Shown here in pieces: positions 1 through 12,300 of a DNA stretch of 64,000 bases (position 1 is its first letter; every line of letters starts with the position of its first letter). The notes below the pieces were generated by a model. The model was given only the letters and a program-made list of their open reading frames with translations, was not told where the DNA came from and did no database searches. The stretch spans positions 2,153,181 through 2,217,180 of the forward strand of contig OX439035.1 of NCBI GenBank assembly GCA_949317995.1, in the 5' to 3' direction. The translations under genes and the position numbers were made by a program. The stretch is from Acholoe squamosa. Lineage: Eukaryota; Annelida; Polychaeta; Phyllodocida; Polynoidae.

Positions 1-207
1 GCGCGAATCATTATTACTTGCTGAGACCAACCAGAGGAGAAAACTTTAATAAGAAACATGATTATTTGTTAATGTTTTGATCCATAACAGACAATTGGTT
101 CATAATACACCTATAGACAGTAAATATCACAATGTGTTCAGCTTCTTGTGTCAGAACAACACAAAGGTGTTTTCGATACAAGGTAACAAACAGCAGTAGG
201 CGAGTGT

Positions 208-303
208 TTAAGATGTGCTGTTTGCGTTGTTTGCGCTCTCCACCAAGTCCTGTAACTTGCCGTATGCCTCAATCTGTGCCGTGGTGACCCCCGTCTCCTC
301 TAT
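208..303 (-). CDS. COG2: COG2 coding exon 18 (stop)
   Basis: Residues 689-719 and TAA stop at 208-210. IEETGVTTAQIEAYGKLQ corresponds to the final helix, followed by a short S/N/T tail. Acceptor cag. Confidence 0.93.
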   Translation of the reverse strand: MEETGVTTAQIEAYGKLQDLVESANNANSTS

Positions 304-3300
304 CTGTAAGATCAATGGTACACACACAGTTAACCCTTTAAGGACCACTATTAGATGTTTCCCGCTTCACTTTGTTACCAACAATTTTAATAATTCTTAT
401 GGGTACCGGTATGTGATTCCCAAATCCCAATGTAGCTATACTTGTACAAAGGGGTGCAAAATCTTGAATTATCTGTCTGTAGTTAGTTAACTCTTACTTG
501 TTGTCCATAGCTCTTTACGTCCAGCAGCAGCTGTAGCCGAATCTTGTCGTCGTCCGAGGGACCGTTAGAACCCCCCGTCTTGCCACTTTTACCCTTCTTG
601 AGCCTCTTCAGACTCTCCTCCATTTTCCGTACTGAGGTCAGGACATCACTTGTAGTCTGGTAGTACCTGCAATAAACAACCACATCAACTCAGTAATTAT
701 GATGAAGGGTGTCACCTTCACTCGCTGACTGTTATCGCAAATAGGAGCCTTGGAATCTGCATGTCAGGGAGTGAGGGGTGGGTAACTGGACACCTCGGAA
801 GCAAGGAAAGGTTGGAAGCAGACACCTCGGAAGCAGGGACAGGTCGGAAGCAGACATCTCGGAAGCAAATGACTTTTTAAAATAATTGCTTTAACAATTT
901 TTAAACAGGTTTTGGCCATTCCATGGTTCTATGGCGTAGGGACAGTATCATTAGGGTTGTTGTTTTTCAAATTCTATAAGATGAGAGGGATATTATCATG
1001 GTTCCTTTTGCACCCAAACTGTCCTTGCTTCCGAGATGTCTCAAGCCTACTTCGGAGGTGTCTGCTTCCGACCTGTCCTTGATTCCGAGGTGTCCAGTAT
1101 TCGAGGGGTGGGGTAGAGGGACAGGAACCTTGGAATCTGCACGTCAGGGAGTGAGGGGTGGGGTAGAGGGACATGAACCTTGGAATCTGCACGTCAGGGA
1201 GTGAGGGGTGGGGTAGAGGGACAGGAACCTTGGAATCTGCACGTCAGGGAGTGAGGGGTGGGGTAGAGGGACATGAACCTTGGAATCTGCACGTCAGGGA
1301 GTGAGGGGTGGGGTAGAGGGACATGAACCTTGGAATCTGCACGTCAGGGAGTGAGGGGTGGGGTAGAGGGACATGAACCTTGGAATCTGCACGTCAGGGA
1401 GTGAGGGGTGGGGTAGAGGGACAGGAACCTTGGAATCTGCACGTCAGGGAGTGAGGGGTGGGGTAGAGGGACAGGAACCTTGGAATCTGCACGTCAGGGA
1501 GTGAGGGGTGGGGTAGAGGGACAGGAACCTGCATATCCGCAACTTGGAACCGAGGAACCACCACCTCATAAACCTATGAGGCTGTAGTTGTTTGTTTGCT
1601 TCTTTTTTTATTTATTTTTTTTTCTAAATAAAGAATTATAAACAGCTAATGAACATCTTCATCACATACAAAGCTAGATGACATCTACTCACTGTTCCGT
1701 TAGATTGTTGAGTAGGGATTTAGTGAGCGGCAGACACACGTCGTCTGTCAGCACAGGGCGGCTTTCTGTCAGGAATGTCAGCAGTGGGCGTAGGAGGTTA
1801 GTCACATACCCTGACGCCTTGGTCGGCACCTACAAACAAGGAAACGGAAACAACATTTTTATTTCACATGATGTGTATTACAGCATAGACTTCAGTGTGT
1901 CTTTACTCCCCTAGCTTGTCATTGTAATGTACCATAAATTCTCTGGTATAATACCAGAATCCAAAACAGAATTAGGCTTATAGGATTGGCCCAAAGTCTG
2001 GGTGCAGTTTATACGAGGATATCTATTACCGTAAACTCCCGCGTATAAGACGCGTCCTCTACGCCAAACAAATGCCTGGGGGGTCTTATAGGATTTTTTC
2101 AAGTTTGGGGTGCGTCTTATACGAGGGGTAATTTTACTATAGAAATGTACTAATCTTACAAATTTTAGTCTTAAAATGTGCGTCTTATATGCGAAAATGC
2201 ATGTGCTGAGTTTGGGGTGCGTCTTATACGCGCAGCGCATCTTCTACGCGGGAGTTTACGGTACTATGGAACAGTACTAAACCACCAAATTTCAGGCCTC
2301 ATATGCAGCCTACAACATTCTCCTAAGTCAGGGTGCGGCTTATACGAGGGGTGCGCCTTATACGAGGGGTGCGGCTCATGGTGTCACCACCCTAAATCGA
2401 ACCACTTCCGGGTTTACTGGCCAAAAAGTCCCTTCTGAACTTAGTTATTTTGAGGAATTTGGCCCCAAGGGAAGGGAAAGAGGCGCCAAACCTATTGTTA
2501 TTTGGTATCAGAATGATGAGTAGGAGTATTCCAATAGTCCCAGAATATTTTTTGTTCAAAACATAAATTCAGTGGAAGTTTATGGGGTGAAGGGGTCCTG
2601 ATGTGTATTCATGCGCTGATCAGGCCTCACCATGCAAAAATCACTACCTGGATACCATGGCAATTTGCGCAAAATCTAGCCTGACTATGTTTATGTGGAC
2701 CTATCTTATTTTTTTCTCCATTTCATAAGCTAAAATATGGTGTACGTTGCTAAGCACTGTGAGAATTTTAAGTATATTTAATATCAGGTCAAAGGTGGAA
2801 GACCTATGATTTTTTGGATGGCCACAAGGCATTTGGGGTGGTGACACCTCATACGAGGGAATTTATGGTAATGGTCATTGTAATGATTTCCCTGCTGGTC
2901 AAATAAAAGTGGCGCCTAGAGTAGGGTCACTGACTAGTTTAACGTGCTATATTATATACATACACAATATGGTACATATGTCCCTGTCCGACAGTAGAGT
3001 CGCGGTGTGTCACTGATAAGTTAACCCTTTAAGGACCGCTGATACAGGAGTGCATCCTGCCCATTACCGTAATCTCCCGCGTAGAAGACGCGTCCTCTAG
3101 GCCAAACAAAATGCTGGGGCGTCTTATAGGATTTCTTCAAGTTGGGGGTGCGTCTTATACGAGGGGTAATTTTACTATAGAACAGTACTGGATTGACAAA
3201 AATCACCCTTAAAATGTGCGTCTTATACGCGAAAATGCATGTGCTAAGTTTGGGGTGCGTCTTATACGCGCGGCGCATCTTCTACGCGGGAGATTACGGT

Positions 3301-6300
3301 AGTTAGTTTAATACAGCAATGAAGTACCGTAAAACACTGGTCATAAGTCAGATTTTTCTTCTAATTTTGACTAAAACCAGCTTCTAAATTTCTCCCAAAG
3401 TCTACCCCCGGCTTATGAGTGGGTGTTTATTACTATAGAATAAGAGAATATAATGTAGCAATGTAAATTGCTGATAACTCGAAAAGTGAAAAGCTTTTTT
3501 TTTTCTGTTTGGATGAGTGAAATAATTGACCCTGTACTGTTGAGCTATGAATGTGAATATGAAATAAAACACAACATCATTGCTTTTGACTAAAATCATT
3601 CATTGGAGTCTTTTTCTTTATTTGCTCAACAGAGCAGGAGATAAATATTGCAATCAATAAATTAGAATGTGGGATGGGGCTGCAGGCACCGCTGGAGTAA
3701 GCCAGGGCGGAGGGGGTTCTGATGTAAGACAAACGCTACTCGCCTGTGATTGGCTCCCATGAGTTATGCACTCATCCTGTTGCATCAGCACTTCCTCACC
3801 CAGGTTATTGGCACCACCAATCCACTATTCGTATAACTCCCGTCAAAACTGCACTATTCGCACCACATTGCCAAAAAAGGCGGGAAAGTTGATACATGGA
3901 TCAACATCATATACCTTTACCATTTGAGGCAAAAAGTGTCTTATGGCTGCCAAACAATTGACTCTGTAGAATATAGACAATTACTCAAAACTTACAAAAG
4001 TTCTGAAATACCTTTTCCTGCAAGACCCCTCCTTTAAGATCTCCTCCTTTAATGGCACTACACATTCATTAAGTAATTCTGCCTCTTATATATAAAATTT
4101 CCATCTTTTTTTAAACTTATTCGCACCACCAAAATGACTGAAAATGAGGGGACCCTAGTTCTTTTCGAGTTAAAAATGGCTAAAATTTGACCCCAAAATC
4201 GGCTCATAATATTTCTTCAAAGTCTACCCCCGGCTTATAACTGAGGTCGGCTTATGACCGAGGTTTTACGGTACTGAGTAATGAGTCTTCTCACAACCAC
4301 TTCACTGGAGCATCATGCCGATCCTCAGGGAGTGTATTGACCCCCGTAGGGTGGCATGATGCATGAATTTGTGAGTAACTCACCAGGGCTGTACTCATGC
4401 ATCATGACGACTAAGGGGTATGATACATTAATGCATCAGCGGTCGTCATAACATATAATATGGTACCTATGTCTCTGCTTCTCCTACGGTACAGGCGCGG
4501 TGTGTCACTGACTAGTTATGTTATATACACAAAAGGGTACCTACGTCTCTGTTTGTCCTACAGTACAGGTGCGGTGTGTCACTGACTAGTTATGTTATAT
4601 ACACAATAGGGTACCTACGTCTCTGTTTGTCCTACGGTACAGGTGCGGTGTGTCACTGACTAGTTATGTTATATACACAATAGGGTACCTACGTCTCTGT
4701 TTGTCCTACAGTACAGGCGCGGTGTGTCACTGACTAGTTATGTTATATACACAATATGGTACCTACGTCTCTGTTTGTCCTACAGTACAGGTGCGGTGTG
4801 TCAGTGACTAGTCATGTTATATACACAATAAGGTACCTACGTCTCTGTTTGTCCTACGGTACAGGCGCGGTGTTTCACTGACTAGTTATGTTATATACAC
4901 AATATGGTACCTATGTCTGTTTGTCCTACGGTACAGTCGCGGTGTGTCACTGACTAGTTATGTTATATACACAATAGGGTACTTACGTCTCTGTTTGTCC
5001 TACAGTACAGGTGCGGTGTGTCAGTGACTAGTTATGTTATATACACAATATGGTACCTACGTCTCTGTTTGTCCTACAGTACAGGTGCGGTGTGTCACTG
5101 ACTAGTTATGTTATATACACAATAGGGTACCTACGTCTCTGTTTGTCCTACGGTACAGGCGCGGTGTGTCACTGACTAGTTATGTTATATACACAATAGG
5201 GTACCTACGTCTCTGTTTGTCCTAGGTACAGGTGCGGTGTGTCACTGACCATATAGTTATGTTATATACACAATAGGGTACTTACGTCTCTGTTTGTCCT
5301 ACGGTACAGTCGCGGTGTGTCACTGACTAGTTATGTTATATACACAATATGGTACCTACGTCTGTTTGTCCTACGGTACAGTCGCGGTGTGTCACTGACT
5401 AGTTATGTTATATACACAATCGGGTACCTACGTCTCTGTTTGTCCTAGGTACAGGTGCGGTGTGTCACTGACTAGTTATGTTATATACACAATATGGTAC
5501 CTACGTCTCTGTTTGTTCTACTGTACAGGCGTGGTCTGTCACTGACCATATAGTTATGTTATAGACACAATAGGGTACTTACGTCTCTGTTTGTCCTACG
5601 GTACAGTCGCGGTGTGTCACTGACTAGTTATGTTATATACACAATATGGTACCTATGTCTCTGCTTCTCCTACGGTACAGGCGCGGTGTGTCACTGACTA
5701 GTTATGTTATATACACAATAAGGTACCTACGTCTCTGTTTGTCCTACGGTACAGGCGCGGTGTGTCACTGACTAGTTATGTTATATACACAATATGGTAC
5801 CTACGTCTCTGTTTGTTCTACTGTACAGGCGTGGTCTGTCACTGACCATATAGTTATGTTATAGACACAATAGGGTACTTACGTCTCTGTTTGTCCTACG
5901 GTACAGGCGCAGTGTGTCACTGACTAGTTATGTTATATACACAATAGGGTACCTACGTCTCTGTTTGTCCTACAGTCCAGGCGCGGTGTGTCACTGACTA
6001 GTTATGTTATATACACAATAAGGTACCTACGTCTCTGTTTGTCCTACAGTACAGGCGCGGTGTGTCACTGACTAGTTATGTTATATACACAATATGGTAC
6101 CTACGTCTCTGTTTGTCCTACAGTCCAGGCGCGGTGTGTCACTGACTAGTTATGTTATATACACAATAAGGTACCTACGTCTCTGTTTGTCCTACGGTAC
6201 AGGCGCAGTGTGTCACTGACTAGTTATGTTATATACACAATAGGGTACCTACGTCTCTGTTTGTCCTACGGTACAGGCGCGGTGTGTCACTGACTAGTCA

Positions 6301-9300
6301 TGTTATATACACAATATGGTACCTACGTCTCTGTTTGTCCTACAGTCCAGGCGCGGTGTGTCACTGACTAGTTATGTTATATACACAATAAGGTACCTAC
6401 GTCTCTGTTTGTCCTACAGTACAGGCGCGGTGTGTCACTGACTAGTTATGTTATATACACAATATGGTACCTACGTCTCTGTTTGTCCTACAGTACAGGC
6501 GCGGTGTGTCACTGACCATATAGTTATGTTATATACACAATAGGGTACTTACGTCTCTGTTTGTCCTACGGTACAGTCGCGGTGTGTCACTGACTAGTTA
6601 TGTTATATACACAATATGGTACCTACGTCTCTGTTTGTCCTACAGTACAGGCGCGGTGTGTCACTGACTAGTCATGTTATATACACAATATGGTACCTAC
6701 GTCTCTGTTTGTCCTACAGTCCAGGCGCGGTGTGTCACTGACTAGTTATGTTATATACACAATAAGGTACCTACGTCTCTGTTTGTCCTACAGTACAGGC
6801 GCGGTGTGTCACTGACTAGTTATGTTATATACACAATATGGTACCTACGTCTCTGTTTGTCCTACAGTACAGGCGCGGTGTGTCACTGACCATATAGTTA
6901 TGTTATATACACAATAGGGTACTTACGTCTCTGTTTGTCCTACGGTACAGTCGCGGTGTGTCACTGACTAGTTATGTTATATACACAATATGGTACCTAC
7001 GTCTCTGTTTGTCCTACAGTACAGGCGCGGTGTGTCACTGACCATATAGTTATGTTATATACACAATAGGGTACTTACGTCTCTGTTTGTCCTACGGTAC
7101 AGTCGCGGTGTGTCACTGACTAGTTATGTTATATACACAATATGGTACCTATGTCTCTGCTTCTCCTACGGTACAGGTGCGGTGTGTCACTGACTAGTTA
7201 TGTTATATACACAATATGGTACCTACGTCTCTGTTTGTCCTACAGTACAGGCGCGGTGTGTCACTGACTAGTTATGTTATATACACAATAAGGTACCTAC
7301 GTCTCTGTTTGTCCTACGGTACAGGCGGTGTGTCACTGACTAGTTATGTTATATACACAATAGGGTACCTACGTCTCTGTTTGTCCTACAGTCCAGGCGC
7401 GGTGTGTCACTGACCATATAGTTATGTTATAGACACAATAAGGTACCTACGTCTCTGTCTCTGTTTGTCCTACGGTACAGTCGCGGTGTGTCACTGACCA
7501 TATAGTTATGTTATATACACAATAGGGTACCTACGTCTCTGTTTGTCCTACGGTACAGTCGCGGTGTGTCACTGACGAGTTTAAGGTGTACAGAACACTG
7601 CAGTGTGATATCCTCCTCCATGTAGTCGGTGAACGCACCCAGCGTCGACAACAACGTCCTGCACGCCTCGTCTAGACTCTCTGTAATGGTATTCAAACAC
7701 AGTATTGTAATTTTCAGTTTAAGGAACAATAACTGCTTTTAGTGGATTTTGTACATTTGCATACCCTCCCCACTGAGTAGTGAATTACAAGACAGTAACC
7801 TGTGAGTATGTTGGTATCTGTCAGTCCAAGTTGTGCCACATGCGGCTGTACCACACTCGTGTAGATCCCGGGTGCCTGCAATAAAAAAAACATAACTCAA
7901 TTAACACGTTTAAGAGCCTCCGCTACAGAAGTGCATCTTACCAGCATATTGCTTGTGAGTAGATTATAACCAAGGAATGTGAAAGGGACGAGTGTGCACG
8001 CGGCTTTATATATGGTGAATTATTTGTCAGCTGGCCTGAAGATTACATTTCCAAAATACATCACCTCACATTTAGATCCACTTTGACAGAATGTTCTACC
8101 CGTACCTTGGCGGCGAAGGTGCGGCAGTCGGCCATGAGCAGTACGACCTGTGAGCGTGTAACCAGTGGCTGCTGACTCAGCGTTTCTGTCGACTCAGGAT
8201 CAGGACTCGGCTGTTTGACGTGAGAATCCCCCTCCGCACCGTTTGTAGGACGCTTCAACTGGAACAATGTGTGTGAGGTGAGGATAGAATAGAATACCAG
8301 CCTGCTCTTGGGGAAGTCTGATTACTACAGGAGGCCAGGACAACTGGGGATGGTGGTCTCAAGCATGTTGGGTTGCGAGGTATGACCTTTTTTTTTGATC
8401 CTATTAAAATGGCACTTTGAAGCACCCCTGTTTAAGTCAAGCTGGAACACTGATTTTTCTAACAATTTATTTAATCTGTTTTTGGTGAAAATTGCAATTG
8501 TGCTGTTATCCTCGACCACCAATTAGGGAATATTGCACATGACTGGTGGTGGTTGTCCGCAATTTTTTTCTACGACTAACAATCGTTCCTTACCTGTGTG
8601 TTGTGTACTTCTTGTACCCACGTCGTGTAGCGTGAGATGAGCTGTAACGTCAGTTTCCAGAACCGATGACAGAGGGCGCCCAGATACACGTCCGGCTCCC
8701 AGCACCGGTGGATGCACGACCACAGCGTTTCAGTGGCCACAAGGTGGAACCCCGTGTTATCTATCGGGAAAGATTTATATTGTATTTAATTGGTATTTCA
8801 GGGCAATTTTTTAAAGTTAAGTTTTAATACAGTTGTAAAAAACTGACTGCTCACTACTAATAGCGCTCAATCAGGAGCGAACTGGTTCTCAAGCTTACCA
8901 TATTCATGCTGATATTAGCGACTTCTGGTTCTGATCTCGCACCAAAACTTGTTCCTGGCATGTCATAAAGTTTGGATGATAAGTACCCATATAAGTATCA
9001 CGAGATATTGCGAAATCAGAACTGTCAGTGCGTGCATAGAGAAAACAAGAAACCTCATTAGATATCCCATTCTCTACCCTTTTGACAATGTCATTTAGGC
9101 CACACCAAAATAATAAGTTGGTCTACAGATCCCCCTCTCCATATTTTCGGATATACAATTTTTTTCTTTCTTTGAAAAAAATCTTGTCTACGGATTTCGC
9201 TCGCTTCAGTTTCTACAAGTTTTCTCTTTGTGATGTTTGGCAAAATTAAAAAAAAAAAAAAAAAGTTTGTTCACTCGCCTCAAGTTCCCAGCAAGGAATC

Positions 9301-12300
9301 CGTTGGACGCAAAAAAATTTCTTAAAAAAAAAAATTCACTCGTTCGCACCATTTTTTCAAAACCGAAATCCGTAAACCAACTTATTTTTTTGGTTTGGCC
9401 TTACAGCCATAATTTTCCCCTCTATCATCGAGAGACGACTCACCCTTAGCATTACTGAAGGGCGTGGCTAGAACTGACTCCAGATTCCCAGCAATCTCCT
9501 GGAACCTGTAAAGTTAGCAAAAGTAGTCATTATAAACAAAGCCTTGTGAACAAAATTTGGACAAACTTTGTTGTGGCTGTTCACCATCAAAGTAGATTTA
9601 CTACGATCCACAAGTTTCAGCCTTTAAGGGCGGCTGATGCATTAATACATCAAGTTTCAGCCTTAAGGGCGGCTAATGCATTAATACATCAAGTTTCAGC
9701 CTTAAGGGCGGCTAATGTATTAATACATCAAGTTTCAGCCTTTAAGGGCGGCTGATGTATTAATACATCAGGTTTCAGCCTTTAAGGGCGGCTGATGCAT
9801 TAATACATCAAGTTTCAGCCTTTAAGGGCGGCTAATGCATTAATACATCAAGTTTCAGCCTTAAGGGCGGCTAATGCATTAATACATCAAGTTTCAGCCT
9901 TTAAGGGCGGCTAATGCATTAATACATCAAGTTTCAGCCTTAAGGGCGGCTAATGCATTAATACATCAAGTTTCAGCCTTTAAGGGCGGCTAATGCATTA
10001 ATACATCAAGTTTCAGCCTTAAGGGCGGCTAATGCATTAATACATCAAGTTTCAGCCTTTAAGGGCGGCTAATGTATTAATACATCAAGTTTCAGCCTTT
10101 AAGGGCGGCTGATGCATTAATACATCAAGTTTCAGCCTTTAAGGGCGGCTAATGCATTAATACATCAAGTTTCAGCTTTAAGGGCAGCTAATGTATTAAT
10201 ACATCAAGTTTCAGCTTTAAGGGCGGCTAATGCATTAATACATCAAGTTTCAGCCTTAAGGGCGGCTGACACATTAATACATCAAGTTTCAGCCTTAAGG
10301 GCGGCTAATGCATTAATACATCAAGTTTCAGCCTTTAAGGGCGGCTGATGCATTAATACATCAAGTTTCAGCCTTAAGGGCGGAAAATGCATTAATACAT
10401 CAAGTTTCAGCCTTAAGGGTGGCAAATGCATTAATACATCAAGTTTCAGCCTTAAGGGCGGCAAATGCATTAATACAACAAGTTTCAGCCTTAAGGGCGG
10501 CTAATGCATTAATACATCAAGTTTCAGCCTTAAGGGCGGCTAATGCATTAATACATCAAGTTTCAGCCTTTAAGGGCGGCTAATGTATTAATACATCATA
10601 TATATTGCTTGTCATGATGCATGAATGCAGCACTGGAATGCATGAATGCAGCACTGGAATGCATGAATGCAGCACTGGAATGCATGAATGCAGCACTGGA
10701 ATGCATGAATGCAGCACTGGAATGCAAGAATGCAGCACTGGAATGCATGAATGCAGCACTGGAATGCATGAATGCAGCACTGGAATGCATGAATGCAGCA
10801 CTGGAATGCATGAATGCAGCACTGGAATGCATGAATGCAGCACTGGAATGCATGAATGCAGCACTGGAAAGTAACTCACCAAGGCAGTCATGCTACATGC
10901 TGACCCTATGGGCTTAATATACTCCTAATTATTTGGAAGTAGACAAACACTTACTGACCTTATTTGGAAGTAGACAGACAGTAACTGACCTTATTTGGAA
11001 GTAGACGGGAAGGCTCCACTTGGACATGAATGTATGGTAACTGGGGTGAGCACGAAGTCGTTTGATGCTAGCCTGAGACCCACATCGATGCTCAAACATG
11101 CTGACAAACTCCAGACTGGTCGTGTATTTCTACAAACAAACAAAACCAGGTTGTACTATTTGACACATCAGATTAACATTAGTGCATGGAGACAACATAG
11201 GGATTAATGAGCACCCCGGATGTGTCGCCCGTCAGGGGCCGGCTCACTTGGGAGGGAGGGAGTGATAGATGTGTAACGCCATTTTAACAGCTGATGTTAT
11301 ATTCATGGCGAGAAATACATTACAGAATTTCACAGTGGGCTATGGAAGGCCGGGTTTACTTCATGGTCTCTACCTCTATGTATACCAAGTACCATACAGA
11401 TCCAGAGGCAGGTGGGAATGTCAGACAACAGGAACTGGGTACGGTGGTAACACTTTTGATATGAAGTCAAGAGACCCAGGTTTGATTCCCAGAGTTCCTT
11501 GGCATTTCTGCCTACCTCTACACATCTGAAAATGACGCCTTGTGATATGGTCTTCTCATTTAAGATATTAAAGGTTTCTTGAGAAGATTACCTCATGGAA
11601 AACATTTGGGTTGCCGGGTGCGAATATGGACGGTGTTTTGGCCTCGATGTTGAGCACGACCTCAGGCCAGACAGCATTGACAATGAAGTCATAGCCACGT
11701 ACAACCTCTGTACCCCTGAAACATATAGAAATAATATGTTGAATCTTGAAACTCTCTGATATAAATTTGTACATGAATACATTTTCACCATCTACAAAAA
11801 AGTGTTCTCATTATGTCGTCTACATTAAGAGTACAGTGGTAAGAGGAAAAGGTAGCGCAGCTAGCAAGAAGGCCCATCCACTTTGTCACTTCGTGCTCCT
11901 ACAGCTAAGAGCAGACATCATTTCACTATGTGGGGCCAACCTGCCCGTAATAGTCTCATCGCATTGTGCATCGAGGACCCATATGATGCAGAGATCTTAA
12001 GAAGGCTTTTCAATTAAAAAAGGGGCTTTTTTTAAATTGGATTCTCTGCATAGATTATTTGTTTGTTTTGTTTTACGTCTGGGGGCCATCGAGGAACTCG
12101 GACATTCTATATCGGACATGAAGTCCTTTCTTTTCTCTCAGGACAGGTATTTATATGCTGCTTGCCCGACACAGCAGTGACCACATCTATGGATGACCGA
12201 ATCTATGAGATGAATGACCGCATCTATGAGGGGTGAGTGGGGAACACTGCTACCGGGGCTTCATTCCCCTACTCTTTTCGAAGGATAGCAAGTGTTCTTT

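Larger units (their letters stand above)
3021..4440. mobile_element. piggyBac-like MITE carrying two nested TA-flanked elements
   Basis: Left end TTAACCCTTTAAGG at 3021; internal hairpin modules resume at about 4285-4440 (GGCATGATGCATGAAT, TTAATGCATCAGCGG). Two other elements (3065-3301 and 3325-4273) interrupt it at TA sites. The right TTAA end is lost, and the sequence runs into the 74-bp array. Confidence 0.75.

Noticed and set aside
7216-7413. Plus-strand frame inside the 74-bp array
   Set aside because: Shadow of the satellite; the meaningful strand is minus, where the unit copies COG2 exon 15.
10580-10917. Several overlapping repeat frames on both strands
   Set aside because: Product of a 21-bp satellite (seven codons), open in several frames on both strands.
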